Source of the DNA: Setoptus koraiensis
Lineage: Eukaryota; Arthropoda
Assembly (NCBI GenBank): GCA_048013815.1
Contig: CM106586.1
Coordinates: forward strand, 19,840,001 to 19,904,000
Direction of reading: 5' to 3'
DNA: 64,000 bases
Part shown: positions 13,475 through 25,951 of the stretch, piece after piece
How the letters are laid out: each line of letters begins with the position of its first letter
Position numbering within the stretch: the stretch's first letter is position 1
The notes under the pieces: model-generated
The model's database searches: none
Seen by the model: the letters and a program-made list of their open reading frames with translations, nothing else
What the model was told of the DNA's origin: nothing
Translations under genes and position numbers: made by a program

Positions 13475-16142
13475 GCAACATCAGCGCCATCAGTGATTAG
13501 TGAATAGCCAATAGGAACTGTCCCATTAGCTGCTGACCATTTAGTGAGTGCAATAGGAACTGCAGCATCGCGAAATCAACTTGGCGCTCACACTTGGCGC
13601 AACAGTGAGCCGGGCCTGTGTGAACACAATCTCAACAGTGTTTGTCTAGACAGGGTCACCTGAGAGAATCGGCGTCAGAGGGCCAACGAACTGTTGTCGT
13701 TACGGCCAGCGTATCGGTTGTGGCCAGCGACTTGGCATCCGGCGAGCCAGCGAGTATTTGCATCGACGGCCAGCGACACACCGAGCGAAAAACCAAGAGC
13801 CAGAAATCGGGCCGAAAAAACTCAAAAATTCAAATTTCAGTGATATTACATATTTCGTCTTAGCAGCTCGAAAATATGAGCCGCCATAAATTATTATTAT
13901 AAAAGTTACTAAAAATAAGCTATTTGCAAAAGAGTCAACTATCAAATGTCGCTGCATTGCGTCACTTAATTCACGAATAAATCATGAAATCAAATATTCA
14001 GACAGTGCAAACAGATCATATCATAACAGCAACAAGTGAAACTGATCGCCGCCGTCAACACTAACGATACGTCGTCGGCCAACAATTGTTGGCGAAAACA
14101 TCATTATCTGCTCATTAGCTGTTAGCTGCAACGGAACAGCAACAAGTGCCCAACTGCAACTTGATTATTTTTGGCGCCACCGCCACACATTTGATTCGTC
14201 TGGCGAGCCAACAATAATTCGCGATTGTCAGGTGAGTAGTAAGTCGATAAAACGAGCAACGAACCCTGAGTGCGCCATTCATGAGGCAATTCATTTCGGC
14301 GGCCGAAATCGGCGCTCAATTTCGGATGCCAACTTTTGGATGTTTTCGGCTGCGCCAAGTTTTTCGGCTTGTTTTGGCCGATCATTTGAGCCGCGTTTCG
14401 CCTTTGTCTCGTTGAGCAATTCGCAATTCTACAATGGGGACACTTTCGTCGCTGTCAGCACCATTAGCAGTTGTTGCAGCGATTGTTGTTGCGCAACAGC
14501 AAGCGCAGCAAACGAGAGGAAAAAATAAACTTTTCAATTGTGTCGCATTGTGTTGTGCGTATGACGGCGCTGGCCAGTCAGTTGGCCAGATTTGCGCCGG
14601 ACAGCTCATAATTGTGTCAACACTTGGCCGCATGGCCGCTAGCAAACAACAAGTGCAGCGATATGACTATGAACTCTAATTAGTCTTGCCGTTATCGTTG
14701 TTGTCGTCGTCGTCGTCGTTGTCGTCGTCGTCGCTGTTGTCGCTGTCATCGTCGTCGTTGTTGTTGTTGCGCCGATTCTCGGCCATCGCAGCCGTTAATT
14801 CACACACATACCAAGGCATATTCTCGCCGCGTCTCACTTTGTCGCAACAGTCGCCACCATGATAGATGATATTTGTATTAAATAATTCAAATTGACACCG
14901 CCGCCGTCCAGTCGTTTAGCCGGCCACTTGCCGGCCACTCGTCGGCCAGTGCCAGCCCGGCCGAGACTCCTCGGCTGACACTGTTAGGGGCAACATGCCA
15001 TTATGTAATAATGCCCGCTCGGCCACTTTGCGCAACGCACAGCCAGCTCGCTGCAAACAGCGCCCGTATGCTGGCGCCGAGCGCCGACACAACCTGTTGC
15101 CGGCCGCTGATTGACTTTGGCCGCTGTGCTCGCATGCTCATGCTATTATATTGTTGCATATCCATGTCTGCAGCAAATTTATTGTTGCTGTTGTAAAGTT
15201 GCTGGCTGTCAGCGAAAGCGTCGTATTTTCTCGGCAAAAGCGTCGGATTTTATGGTATCCCCGCGAAGCCGTTCTCTGTCCCTCTGTCGTTTCCTTGGCC
15301 GTTTTCGCTGGCCGCCGAACGATACGCAACCACTGCGACGACAGCAACAAATTGCGACGCTCAAATTTGAGCCGCACAGTCTCTCTTTGGCGAGCCGTAT
15401 CACTTGTGCCGATGCAACGGGCACAAGTATTCAGATTTAGCATTTATTGTGCTGGCTCGCCGCAATTCAGAAACTGATTTCGCCGGCAGAGAGTTTCTGT
15501 TCCTAGTTTGTTGCGTTGTGTTTATGTCGTTTTAAAAACATTGTTTCGTTTGTGGCTTGCCTGGCCACTGGTTGCTGGCGGCCGTTGTTAGGATTGTTAG
15601 GGGCGCCCGTCCAGCCAGAGCGCTGCCGAGGAGATCGTTGCAAAGTTGTTCGTGTAACACTCTCTCGCTCGCCGCAGACAGTCGTAGAAATTAAGATCGG
15701 CGCCATTCATTAGTTGGCCGGCCGCAGCAACAACAGCGACGACAGCAACAACGCCAACAACAGCGACAACAGCAACAACGCCAACAGAAGCGACAACAAC
15801 GGCAGCGAAATAACAAAAAGCAGCGACCACTTGAACCGGCTCGCATCTCATCAATCATCGCCACAGCGGCGGCTCGAGAATTCCGTTGGCAACGAGTTCG
15901 AGCGGCGGCCCGAGTGGCCAGCTCGAAAAAAGAGTTTGAAAAAAGGGACACAGGCGAAAATTCGCAGCAGCGTCTAATGAGCTGCGGCCGGTCGCTGGCG
16001 CCCGAACAGTCTATTTACGACAACAGACGCGGCAATTGGAGCCCATAAAACTGAACGCCAGCCGACTGGCCGACCATTGCCGAATGAATAGAATAGAGTT
16101 TTCTCGCCGAATGCACCGATGAAGTTGTTCGCCGGTACAACA

Positions 16143-16192
16143 TGCCGGCGATACAACAGGCCGGCGATACAACGGGCCGGCGATACAACATG
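16143..16192. repeat. 16-bp GGCCGGCGATACAACA tandem repeat, 3 copies
   Basis: Three near-identical copies of a GCCGGCGATACAAC unit lie in tandem within the GGCC-rich block. Confidence 0.8.
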
Positions 16193-17351
16193 TTGCAGCG
16201 GCGATCGGCGGCAGCAACCGAAAGTGAATCGTTGTGGGCGCATCATCGCGATCACTCGATCGATCAATTATTGCCGCTCAAAATCACTGCCCGTTGCTTT
16301 TTGGCCCGGCCATTGCTCACCTCTGCGCTATCGGCTGGCGTCCGCTGCAACAATGACGCAACAGTGGCCGCAATCCGCTAATTGATGCGTTCGATTTCGG
16401 TTTGTTCCCTCTTTCGACTGGCCAGCGCATTCTAAAGCGCAAAGCTAGCGCCGCAAAACTCGAGCTCTGTCCAGCGGATTTCGGCAATTTCGGCACTTTC
16501 GATAGTGTCTGGATCGGCCAAGCGAAATGGCTCGTCTCGTGTGTCGAGCGAGCATCGGATTCAATCTGGAAAACTTGCGCAGCGGAATCGCTCGAGCCCA
16601 CAATTGTGGGCTGTCCCGCCATTCGGCCCGCAACTTCGGGCTGCCGAGATGAGCGATTGAGCCGGGCCGCCGGGCCAACTTTGTCGGGCAACGCCGAACA
16701 GCTGACCGGAGCACATAAATAAATACGGCACGGCGAGCGCGAGTTTATGCCGAGCCGTCAAGTTGGCATGCTAAAATGCGTAATTGGCCCGGCCGTCAGT
16801 GGTTATTGTGTGAACGAACCGGCCAAGAATCGCTCGCTGGTTGACCGTCCGTCCACACGGCCGACAAACTGGCCGTGGCTGGCCAAAGTGACACTTGTGC
16901 CGTTGCGGTATCCATGGCCGAAATGAAAATTGAGCGGACTGTCCGAGCGGGCGAGCGGTTGCGCTGGTTGGACCGACCAAAAAGGTCCCACGAAGCGAGT
17001 TGTTTGTTTTGCAAAGCGGCCGCGCAGCGCAAACAAACTTGTCAATCACTGTTGGCGACTGTCGTGTACGGCGCAATTTGCGAGACAGTGTGCGAGAGAG
17101 ACAAATTGCAATTATTTTGGCGCTGCCGTCGCTGGCCGGTAACTGGCACCGACGCGAACCGACCGGCCACTGCGACCGTCGACCGTCCGACTGCGACAGC
17201 CGAGCGGCGGAGCGGCCGCCACAACCGAGCGAGCGGCCGGCCGGCTGACCGATCGAGTGTTACGATACTGGGCCGGCGCGCTGTCAGAGCGGCCGGTGCC
17301 CACAGTGACGGCGGACGACACCTAAGCGATGACCTTCGGGCATTTCGGGCA

Positions 17352-17428
17352 TTCCGCCGGGCATTGAATTGCGGCGGGCAGTGAATTACGGCGGGCATTG
17401 GTATACGGCGGGCATTGAATTACGGCGA
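17352..17428. repeat. ~17-bp GGCGGGCATTGAATTAC tandem repeat, 4-5 copies
   Basis: Degenerate copies of GGCGGGCATTGAATTAC follow each other. An adjacent run of GTGGCCAAA units lies at 17454-17485. Confidence 0.75.
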
Positions 17429-18110
17429 GCTCGGGCGAGCGTCGGCCGAGAAAAGTGGCCAAAGTGGCCAAAGTGGCCAAAGTGGCAGCCGCATTTTCGG
17501 CTCATCACTCAAACGGCGAGTCCGTTGCCAGTGGCCTGGGCCGTCGTTGTTGGGCCAATTTTCGACACGGGCGACGCTTGTCAGCCGTTGTGTTGTCTCG
17601 TCGCGCTGAACTATCGACCCATAAATACCGAGCGTCGCTGGCGCTGCCATGACGCAACTGCCAATCGGCCGGCAGGAATCTTCGAGTCGAGCGATAATGA
17701 CGAGCGACGGCCATTAGACAGCGGCCAGAGCACAAAAAGTATGAAATACAACCACGGCCAACGGCCATTGGCCATCGCCGAGAGAATATGTTAATGCGAG
17801 TGCGCTCGGTGTGATGAGACGTCAATCACTAATTGACACCGAACGGCATTGTTTGTCGTGTACATCGCCAATCGCCAGTCCGACAGCGATCTCGCCAACT
17901 AATAGATATCTGACTGGCTGTCACAGTGTACGAGATCACACTATTTAGACAGTGTGTTTAGCCTGCGTTTCAAGCCATTTCTGGCCGGCAGTTTTCATTT
18001 GAGAAATGCCATTTCACTCAAGCCGTTTGAGTGGCGTACGCTAATCAAATAAACACACAAAGTGTGATATCACGCAACACACATTTAATTTGATACAACA
18101 AATACAACAA

Positions 18111-18197
18111 GCGGCCCGACATTTCAGGCGGCCCGATATTGCGGGCGGCCCGACATTTCAGACGGGCCCGTATCTCAGGCGGGCCGGTATCGCGGGC
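18111..18197. repeat. ~17-bp GC-rich tandem repeat, 5 copies
   Basis: Units of the form GGCGGCCCGAYATTKCRG repeat five times with substitutions. Confidence 0.75.
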
Positions 18198-18660
18198 AGA
18201 CAGATGGATAATAATAACAATTGTTTGCCAGAACGAACGAATCTGAATATTGATTAGGCTCGCGAGTCGCGACAGGGCCTTGGGCGTCGCCATCGCGTAA
18301 CAGTGTTACGTAACAGCGCGCACTTCCTATTTTTCGACGCGGCCATTATTGTCGGCGTCACTGGGAGCGAGCGCGACAACCACCGAGCCAGTGAAAATTT
18401 ATGTGACACGCATGCGAATTGCACGCCACCACCAATATCTGACAAGGCATGTGTGGCCGCATTTGCATAATCAACTGACTGATTCCTTTCGTCGCTGCAA
18501 TCACTGCAATGGGCCCACTGGGCTATATATTACATAATAAATACAAATAACACATGATAGTATTATGATTCGTGTGGTCAGTTTGTGGTCGCGGCGACAC
18601 TTGTTGCTACCGGTGCCCAAAGTGCCAACGATGGCGGCAGCATAGCGTTCGGTTTCCACT

Positions 18661-18719
18661 GCAGACTGACCAGCGCAAACTGACCAGCGCAAACTGACCA
18701 GCGCAAACTGACCAGCAGG
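18661..18719. repeat. 14-bp tandem repeat, 4 copies
   Basis: Copies of ACTGACCAGCGCAA follow in tandem with almost no divergence, suggesting recent expansion. Confidence 0.85.
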
Positions 18720-19720
18720 TAGCGCTGTGTTGACGCGTTGATGTGTCAATGTGCAGTGACTGTTGCTGGTCAGTTGGTTTTAGTTGTTATTTTGGTTGTG
18801 TGGCGCGACCAGCGAGTGGCGGACGCACAAACGGAGCGACAAATCGGCCGGTAGCCCAGTTGTGACCAGTGGCACAATACGACAGTCAGATCAATATCAA
18901 TTAAGTTGCAGTCGCCACTTGCAGTTGTTGTCAGTTCCGCCATGGCTGGCCGCGCACTGGCCGAACACTGGCCGAACACTGACGGCCGAACACTGACGGC
19001 CGAACGGGTCAGTTTGAGTCAGCTGATCAGTTTCATTAGATGAAAGATTTTGAATTTCCTGTATTTGCAGCGCTGAACAACCAATCGGCCAAGTGGCCAA
19101 TCGCTAACGGTGCATGCTGTTTTGTGTAATTGTGTGTGTGTGTGTGTGTGTTTGTTTGCACACTGACGCTTGCATAACATCTCACACTTTATTTGTGAGC
19201 TCACTGTTACGCAACTATCAGTTATTCACCTGTTGGCTTGCATCATCAGCGAACGAGCAGTTGCCCGTACAACGGGTCTGTCGCAACACATCGCAATGGC
19301 TGGTTGGTTGCGAGAGACTGTCTGCGAATGCGTTTGCAGGGATGCAAAAATGCGATAATGCGCGAATGCGAAAATGCAAAAATGCAAAAATGCGCCAATC
19401 GGCCCAGTGGCAATCAATCTCGGCCAGCTCGATTGCGTCGAAATGGAGCGAGCGGAGAATGCTGAATGCTGAATGGGAATCGCGCGTTCGGTCGCTCGTC
19501 GGCGGCACTGGCAAGCGGCGCAGAGCGGAGACATTGCAACGAGCGACGACAGCCAGACACGACAATGATCGATATTTATCAATTATCCACCAGTGAGACG
19601 CCAGTGTCAGTTTGATTAATTAGAGTAATTGGAGCGAGCCCGAGCGAGTGTGTGGCGATTGTGTGTCGGCCGGCGTCGCTTCGGGGCTCCATCCATCAAC
19701 ACGCCGGCGAGACGCCCGAT

Positions 19721-20032
19721 GAGCGATTCGCGATCACACCACAGCGATTCGCGATCAAACTGCAGCGATTCGCGAAACTGACAAAACAATCGACCGTGGG
19801 CATTGTTGATCCGAGTTTCAAATTGCGAAACGCTCGTCCGTGCGCGCTTGTGTTTGCGCAAACACTGACACTGATTGCGTTGCAATCAATTAATTGAATT
19901 GAAGATGGCGCACAGGGTCACAGGGTTTTGTCCCGTTCGCCTTTGTTGGCGTGCCAAGCGATCTTGCCACAGCCAAGCGATCTTGCCAAAGCCAAGCGAT
20001 CTTGCCAGAGCCGAGCGATCTTGTCAGAGCCA
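19721..20032. repeat. Two nearby minisatellites (about 20-bp and 19-bp units)
   Basis: At 19721-19781 a unit containing GCGATTCGCGATC repeats three times. At 19952-20032 a unit of the form AGCCAAGCGATCTTGCCA repeats four times. The intervening DNA is non-repetitive. Confidence 0.75.
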
Positions 20033-21863
20033 GCGGCCAATCTCATTAGCGTAATTAAAGCCGTAAGTCGTCGGCGTAAAAAAAATGTCGCCAGCGAAAC
20101 GCATGCACGGGCTGCCAATGATACACATTTTCGGTTCGGTTGCCAGTTGCGGCACGGATAAGTTGGCAGACGCGCGCGCCTACAAATAGAAATGTACAAG
20201 TTGATACAATAAATTGTGTGTATAAATATATATATGATAATGAAATAATTTCGCAAACGGATTTTTGTCAGCGCGAGCTGTTGCGCGAGCGTCTACAATC
20301 AAAGTTTACAAGAAGAACAAAAATAAATAATTGCCCGTGCCGGCACAACAGCCAGCGCCAAATGCATGCAGGCGAATATGCAAATAGGTGGGTGGCAAAG
20401 GTTGCCGCGAGCAGGGGCACAAAGTGCGACCGGCGAAACGCGTACGGCGAGGGGAGAGAGCGTTCGAACGGAGAGAGTTTTGTTGTAAAAAGTGTTGCGT
20501 TTTGTTCGAGAAAAACGTTTTGTTGAATCGATGATAATCTTCGCCTAATTGAAAGCGCAAGCGTGCTCTTTCGGCCCGTTCTGTTGGCATTTGGCCGCTC
20601 GGCTCGCCGTTTGCAACTTAATTCAATTGACGATGTCTGCTGGGGCATCGATAACGTCCTTCGTCCATGAGACTGAATGGTAATTATAACATTGTTTCGA
20701 GCGATCATTGAATTGTTTCGTTGACTGTTTCGGCTAATCGACCACTCAAATTCTTTTTCGTGTGTCGTGCCTTGATTTTGCAAACATATCGCTGACACGC
20801 TTGCCAGACAGCCGTAGGTCTTACAGCGATCCGTTTGTTTGCGTTTGCGTTGGTTCTTTCGCGAGCCCTTTGTTGCCATGAATTAACCTTTGCCTGTCGC
20901 CTCTATCGCTCGCATAGTCACTATCAGTTCCATCAATCATCTCGCCAGCCCGAGATAAGCGCTATCTCAGCGGGCGACGGTGCCTTGAGACGCGCTGGCA
21001 ACTGTTGCGCCAGTCTCAGACAGTCGCAAACAGTTTGCCAAACGGAGTTTGGCGCGTCGCGGCGCGAGCCTCGCAAACTCGCGAACTTGTCGAATTTCAG
21101 CAAGTTTGAACCTGTTCAGACTGTGCTGCCCATTGGAAAAAAAAACCCAGGATAAAGGTAACACCTAAGTTGCCTTGTGGGCAGCGCGTCCGAAAAAGCT
21201 TGTTCCATCGGCCATCTCGCCGCGGATATTTCTGGCCGTGCCGGCGCGGATATTTTTGGCTCTCGCGAGCCGGCCGCTCGACCCGTGATGAGGCGAAATT
21301 GAGCGCGAAGCGATCAGCGAACAGCCCAAAACGGCAACATGCTCATTTGTTGTTGCGTCAGAGGTGTGCTCGGTTGCGTGCCAGCGAACGAGTGCCAGTT
21401 GACGTCGATGACCTGTCAGAGCTCTCGTTACACATCGGTGTGTGTCGTCATTTGACAGTGGTCAGTTTAATTGGCATGTTTGGCAAGTCGAGCAGCATCA
21501 ATGGCAAACATGAGCGAATGTGATGACGAGTTGTTGTTGCTGTTGTCGTCGTTTTGTGTGGTGGCCCGATGGTCGCAAACAAAGCATGTGAACGAAAAGT
21601 CAAAAAGCAAGTCAAATTGCACTCATGGCATCGCAAGCCAAATGCAAATGAGGCGACGATGTGTATCAATTGTGTGACACACAAACACACATTCGTTGCT
21701 TGATAACGGTTGTTGTGTCAAGTGCAATGAATCATGATGAGTTTGTCGTGCGATAATAGCCTGATATTTATATCATCAATCAGCTGCTTTCATTTGCTTG
21801 TGTGCCAACAAAACGCTATTTGCTGCCAATTGAGCCACACATTACGTAATGCCACTAACAGCT

Positions 21864-21913
<50 letters not shown>
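21864..21913. repeat. (GT)n microsatellite
   Basis: An uninterrupted run of about 24 GT units. Confidence 0.95.
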
Positions 21914-21914
<1 letters not shown>

Positions 21915-22590
21915 ATTGTTCACAGGACAGGTGGTCTGGTGTGTCAGCTGGTGCGGCCGTCGGGGTGGTCAGTTGGGCCAGTTTTGTTGTGCCGGCTGCT
22001 TTGTTTTAGTTGGTTGGCGCCGATGTGAGCTCGCCGCCGCGGCCATCATGATGCTAATGATGTCGCTATTAGTCATGCCGGCCACACAAACAAACAAACG
22101 GACACTCCGTTGTTGCTGTCGGTTGTTGCCTTTGGTTGTTGCTGTCGGTTGTTGCTGTCGGTTGTTGTTTCACGCCGTTGTTTTGGGCTGGTGTTGTGGT
22201 CTGCTGTTGCGCAATGCCATTTTCTACGGCTGTGTGAGCGTCGATGCTGGCTCATAACAAACAAATTCAGAAATCAGATCACACAGGATTGCGCCGTGAT
22301 TCACGACGCAATCTGTGCACACAATTTGTGGTGCTCACGTAAACAAACAACAGCAATTAGAGCCGGACGGCCGGCCGACCGGCCCACATTTTATGCGCTG
22401 TCAGGCTGGCCGAGGCGACACCAAGCGACCAGCGACTGGAACAATAATTGCGCAATAATTTATAAATGATGCCAGCGATGCAGCGGCCGATGCACAATCA
22501 CGACCGGTGAATTATACTCACTGCTGTGCGCACCGCATATCCGTTCACATATCCGTCTGCCTATCTAGACAATTGTGGCTTGTGGCAAGT

Positions 22591-22656
22591 CACCTGAGCA
22601 GTCACCTGAGCGGTCAGCTGTGCCGGCGGCCGACCAATGGAAAGTGACGGCACCTG
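22591..22656. promoter_or_regulatory. Cluster of three CACCTG and one CAGCTG E-box
   Basis: CACCTG occurs at 22591, 22603 and 22651 and CAGCTG at 22615. Four E-boxes in 66 bp is dense, and these sites are bound by Snail/ZEB or E-protein/bHLH factors in animals. A function here is inferred only. Confidence 0.3.
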
Positions 22657-22827
22657 TCGTGCGATAGCGCCAACATTGCCATCGAGATATGATGCGAGAG
22701 GCGACACTGGCAGCAATCGATTGGGCTCGCATTCCTGGGGCGCCTCGCCGGCCGCCCACACTGCCCGGCCGGCATGATCATATATCACTGGCGTGTTATG
22801 ACTGCGCGTTAGATTGCGAACAGAAAA

Positions 22828-23036
22828 ATGGAGAGAGGTAGAAAGGTGAAACGGAAAACGGGAAAATGGAAAAAGGTGAAACCGAAAAACCGAAAAATGG
22901 AAAAATGGAAAAACGAAAAACGGAAAAATCGACAAAGAAAAAATACAAAAATGGAAAATGGCGAAGGGAAAATGGGAAAAAGAGAAAAATGGAAAAGGGG
23001 GAAAGGTAAAATGGAAAAAGGGAAAATATGATCGGC
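22828..23036 (+). repeat. Purine-rich (GGAAAAA-type) tract
   Basis: For about 210 bp the plus strand is almost entirely A and G, built from degenerate AAAATGG/GGAAAAC units with occasional T or C. The minus strand gives a Phe/Pro/Ser-rich open frame that is only a reading of the repeat. Confidence 0.8.
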
Positions 23037-23923
23037 CCACGACAACGATGAGTCGTGTGTAATGTGTGCCGGAAGTGCGCTAACGGGCGGCTCATGCCGC
23101 GACATATCGTAATGGCATACAGGCAATGTGTTGCCGAGGGCGCGATCTCCTTGGCCGGTCGGGCCCGATTGTGCGATTGTGATTGTGGAAATGCGATTTC
23201 GGATTTGCGATTCGAGAAATTAGAGATTCGCGAATTGTGGAATGGCAACTAGAAACGTAACTCTAGAATGGAATGCAAGCGACGACCATAGCCGACGGAA
23301 TAATGAGAGAAATGATGTCACTCGTGATCGGGTGCGATGCAATTGCTACACCGACCATTTGCTAAACGACGACGACGACGACGACGACGCATCATGATCG
23401 CCGGCTATCGTCAAACTGGCTAGACCGGGCAGAGGATGGATCATGTTGCAAGAACAGGTTGTCGTCGCTGGGTCATGTTGCATCATTTGCTGTCATTTGC
23501 TTGCGATGCCGACTGGACAGCATCTTGTGCATTTGTGAGCCGGTCACTTGTGGCCTGAGCATGGGCACAAGTGCAAACTTATCTCAAGTAATCGATCGAC
23601 CGGTGTGAGAGTGGCGCAAATGCAAGTTGTGCAATAGTTGTGCAAATTGAAAAGAAGGGCCAACACTTTTCGATTTGACTTGGGCAAACTGTTTGCGCAC
23701 ACAAAATCATCACGCCAGCCGATACACACAAAGGATACAACAATAGACACAACGAGGCCTCGAGAGAGTTATCGAGTTTCAATAATCACGACTGGCCAGT
23801 GTCCATGTGTTGCGTAACATATTTTGCAACAGCAACCACTTGTGGCCACTTCGATTGTGGCAACAATGTCGTCATGTTACGTCATTGTGTTTGCAACTTT
23901 TGTAACAGTTAACGTCGCTAACT

Positions 23924-23924
23924 G

Positions 23925-23959
<35 letters not shown>
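23924..23959. repeat. (GT)n microsatellite
   Basis: An uninterrupted run of about 17 GT units. Confidence 0.95.
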
Positions 23960-23960
<1 letters not shown>

Positions 23961-25951
23961 CAAAGAGAAGATCCATGTCAGTCGGTCGGCCAGGTATTCG
24001 TGCCGTTAGCGAGCCACGCCACAATGGTCAGAAATGGCGGCGGCGGCGGCGGCAGCGCTGTGAGCACTCTGGCGAGACATGGCCAGCTCAAAGTTACGCA
24101 ATATCGGCCAATAATGTTACATAAGGCCCGTAGTGGCGCTGTGGCGGTATTGCGCAACACACTAGCGCGGCGATAACAGTTATGTAATGATGATAATGAT
24201 AATAATAATAGATTGCGGCCAGCGGCACCCAGTCGGCCGCTCTATCGGCGCTGGGCGCGCCAAGACACGACAAGACAAAAGCTGCAACCGCAACAAGTGC
24301 AGCAATGCTAGAAAGTGTGCATGTTGCATGAAAGTTGATGTTACGTAACAGCGGTTGATGTGGAGCGCCCGCTGCAGCCGTCGAAATCGCCAATGGAAAC
24401 GAGTTTTGATTTTTTGTTGTATTTTTTTTTTCGTTACGTTACGTTACGTTACGTTACATGTTCAAACGTTCATTCAAAACGCTGTCGTCCGCTACTTAAC
24501 AGGTTGCGGCAACTCGGCCGGCCGCCGCAACCGATTGTCCGCTCTCGAATGGAGCGCTGAGTGTGTTCGATTGATCTAGATATCTATCACACTCAAGATG
24601 ATGATTATTATTATTATTGTTATTTCGGCCAACATGCGCACAGTTTGTCGCGTCTTGTTTGACCATTTTTGGTCAGGCGCGATTTAGGACTGAATTGATA
24701 CCGTTGCGTCGCCTTGCTAACTCATCAGCAAGCGCATGCGATCTCACAAGAGCGTCTCAGATAAAGTGTAAAAACACAATAGGCGATATGTTGTCCTTTA
24801 TGGCGCCATATCGCCATTTAACAAACATTGTCGTCGCAATGAGGAAGCATCACATTCACTCACGTTACGTAAGCTGTACTCATTTTATTAAGCGCCACCT
24901 ATTCACCTGTTGCGCCAAGCGCAACTTGAAGTGAAGTATTACGTCGAGTGGCTCGCCAGTGCTGAGTGACTGGCACTGGCGACTCGCTCAACGTAATAGA
25001 GATAAATGAGAGATAAATATTGTGATGGAGAAAGGAATCACTTTCGAGCTGAAAGTTTGCACTTTAGTTAACCATTAGTCCCATTGAGCATTTGCCGTGT
25101 ATTTGTTCAACATTCATCGCCTGGCCGTGTTTGCTCTGGTTAGTTGTCATTACTGTTGTTCAATTCACTTGGCTAACACACAGTTTGAATGCTGTCATCC
25201 AAATCATCATCGTGGTAATTACTCAATGAACAAATGAAGTTTGCAAAAATCATTTTATTAACGCACACACAATTATGTTTACTGCTCATTCTTGCATGAT
25301 TCTTGGCCCATTCTTGCCAGCCACCCCAACAATAGAAAAATGATTTTTTTCCGAGAGATGATGATTTTTCCGAGAGATGATGATTTTTTTTCAGAAAGAT
25401 GATGATTTTTTTCAGAGAGATGATGATTTTTCAAGTAAAATCAGAAAAAAGAAGGGATAGAAAAACGCCCCGAAAAAAATCCCGAAAAAAGTCACGCACT
25501 CATTTTTCGGGTGATTTTGCTGAGGCTCGCCAATAAAAGTGTGTCGCTATGATTTATTGTGTCCGCTTTGATTTATTGTGTCTGCTATCGAATGCTCTCT
25601 CGGGGGAGATTTCTCTTTTTTCCAGGGAGAAACTTTGTGCCGCGAAAAGGTCAATCGAGACCAATTGTAGTGTGAATTGTATTGCATGTACAACAACGAA
25701 ACACCCCAAATAAATGGCCCAGAACGTGATTGCATCGGCGGCGCAAATTGTGTCACAGTTGCAGTGTCTTGTTCCGTTAGCGCGAACACAATGCGATACA
25801 ATGCGATACGATGCGATACGATGCGATACGATGTGTACGATGGCCAGAAATTGACAAACAGTCAATTTGTGGCAATTGTCAAAAATAGAAAGAAATGAGA
25901 CTCATTTATTGTATTATTGTTATTTTTCTTCCTATCGTTTTCACAACACAG

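Larger units (their letters stand above)
6851..14200. other. Non-coding stretch rich in simple repeats
   Basis: No frame here resembles a protein family. The stretch holds (CA)n near 6861-6877, a TTTTA array, AAATA and GAT/ATG runs (9866-9891, 10075-10101), an 11-bp array, a 15-bp array (11271-11312), CAA tracts at 12930-13000 and a long (CA)n run. A plus-strand donor look-alike (ACCG/GTAAGA) sits at 10649/10650. Short open frames of 90-170 codons in the 8.2-8.8 and 12.2-12.8 kb zones have no domain and arise on both strands at once. Confidence 0.5.
14201..22500. other. GGCC-rich non-coding block with many minisatellites
   Basis: This 8-kb block is GC-rich compared with its flanks and is saturated with GGCC, CGGCC and GCCAGC words. 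It contains at least seven short tandem arrays of 8-20 bp units. Open frames of 100-200 codons occur in several frames and on both strands together, as expected from GC-rich stop-poor DNA. The longest ATG frame (20268-20879, minus) is basic, has no domain and no homologue that I recognise. A consensus plus-strand donor (CAG/GTGAGT) lies at 14231/14232. I see no gene that I can support. Confidence 0.5.
22501..25949. other. Non-coding stretch before the large plus-strand gene
   Basis: No gene is apparent. The stretch holds an E-box cluster, a purine-rich tract, a (GAC)n run at 23367-23391, a (GT)n run, a CGTTA array (24432-24457), a GATGATTTTTTCAGAGA array (25335-25435) and a 10-bp ATGCGATACG array (25789-25836). 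It ends in a long pyrimidine tract and a good 3' splice acceptor (AG at 25950-25951), which could begin the leader exon of the next gene. Confidence 0.5.

Noticed and set aside
16875-17398. 169-codon plus frame and 118-codon minus frame
   Set aside because: GC-rich block without stops; Arg/Ala-rich composition and tandem repeats, no family resemblance.
20268-20879. 203-codon ATG frame on the minus strand
   Set aside because: Basic and Ser/Arg-rich with no domain, signal peptide or recognised homology. It lies in GC-rich stop-poor DNA where long frames arise on both strands.
22561-23126. Phe-rich minus-strand frames up to 159 codons
   Set aside because: They translate the purine-rich tract's complement; composition is dictated by the repeat.
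24432-24457. CGTTA array as a telomere-like repeat
   Set aside because: It is only five units and does not match TTAGG, the usual arthropod telomere motif.
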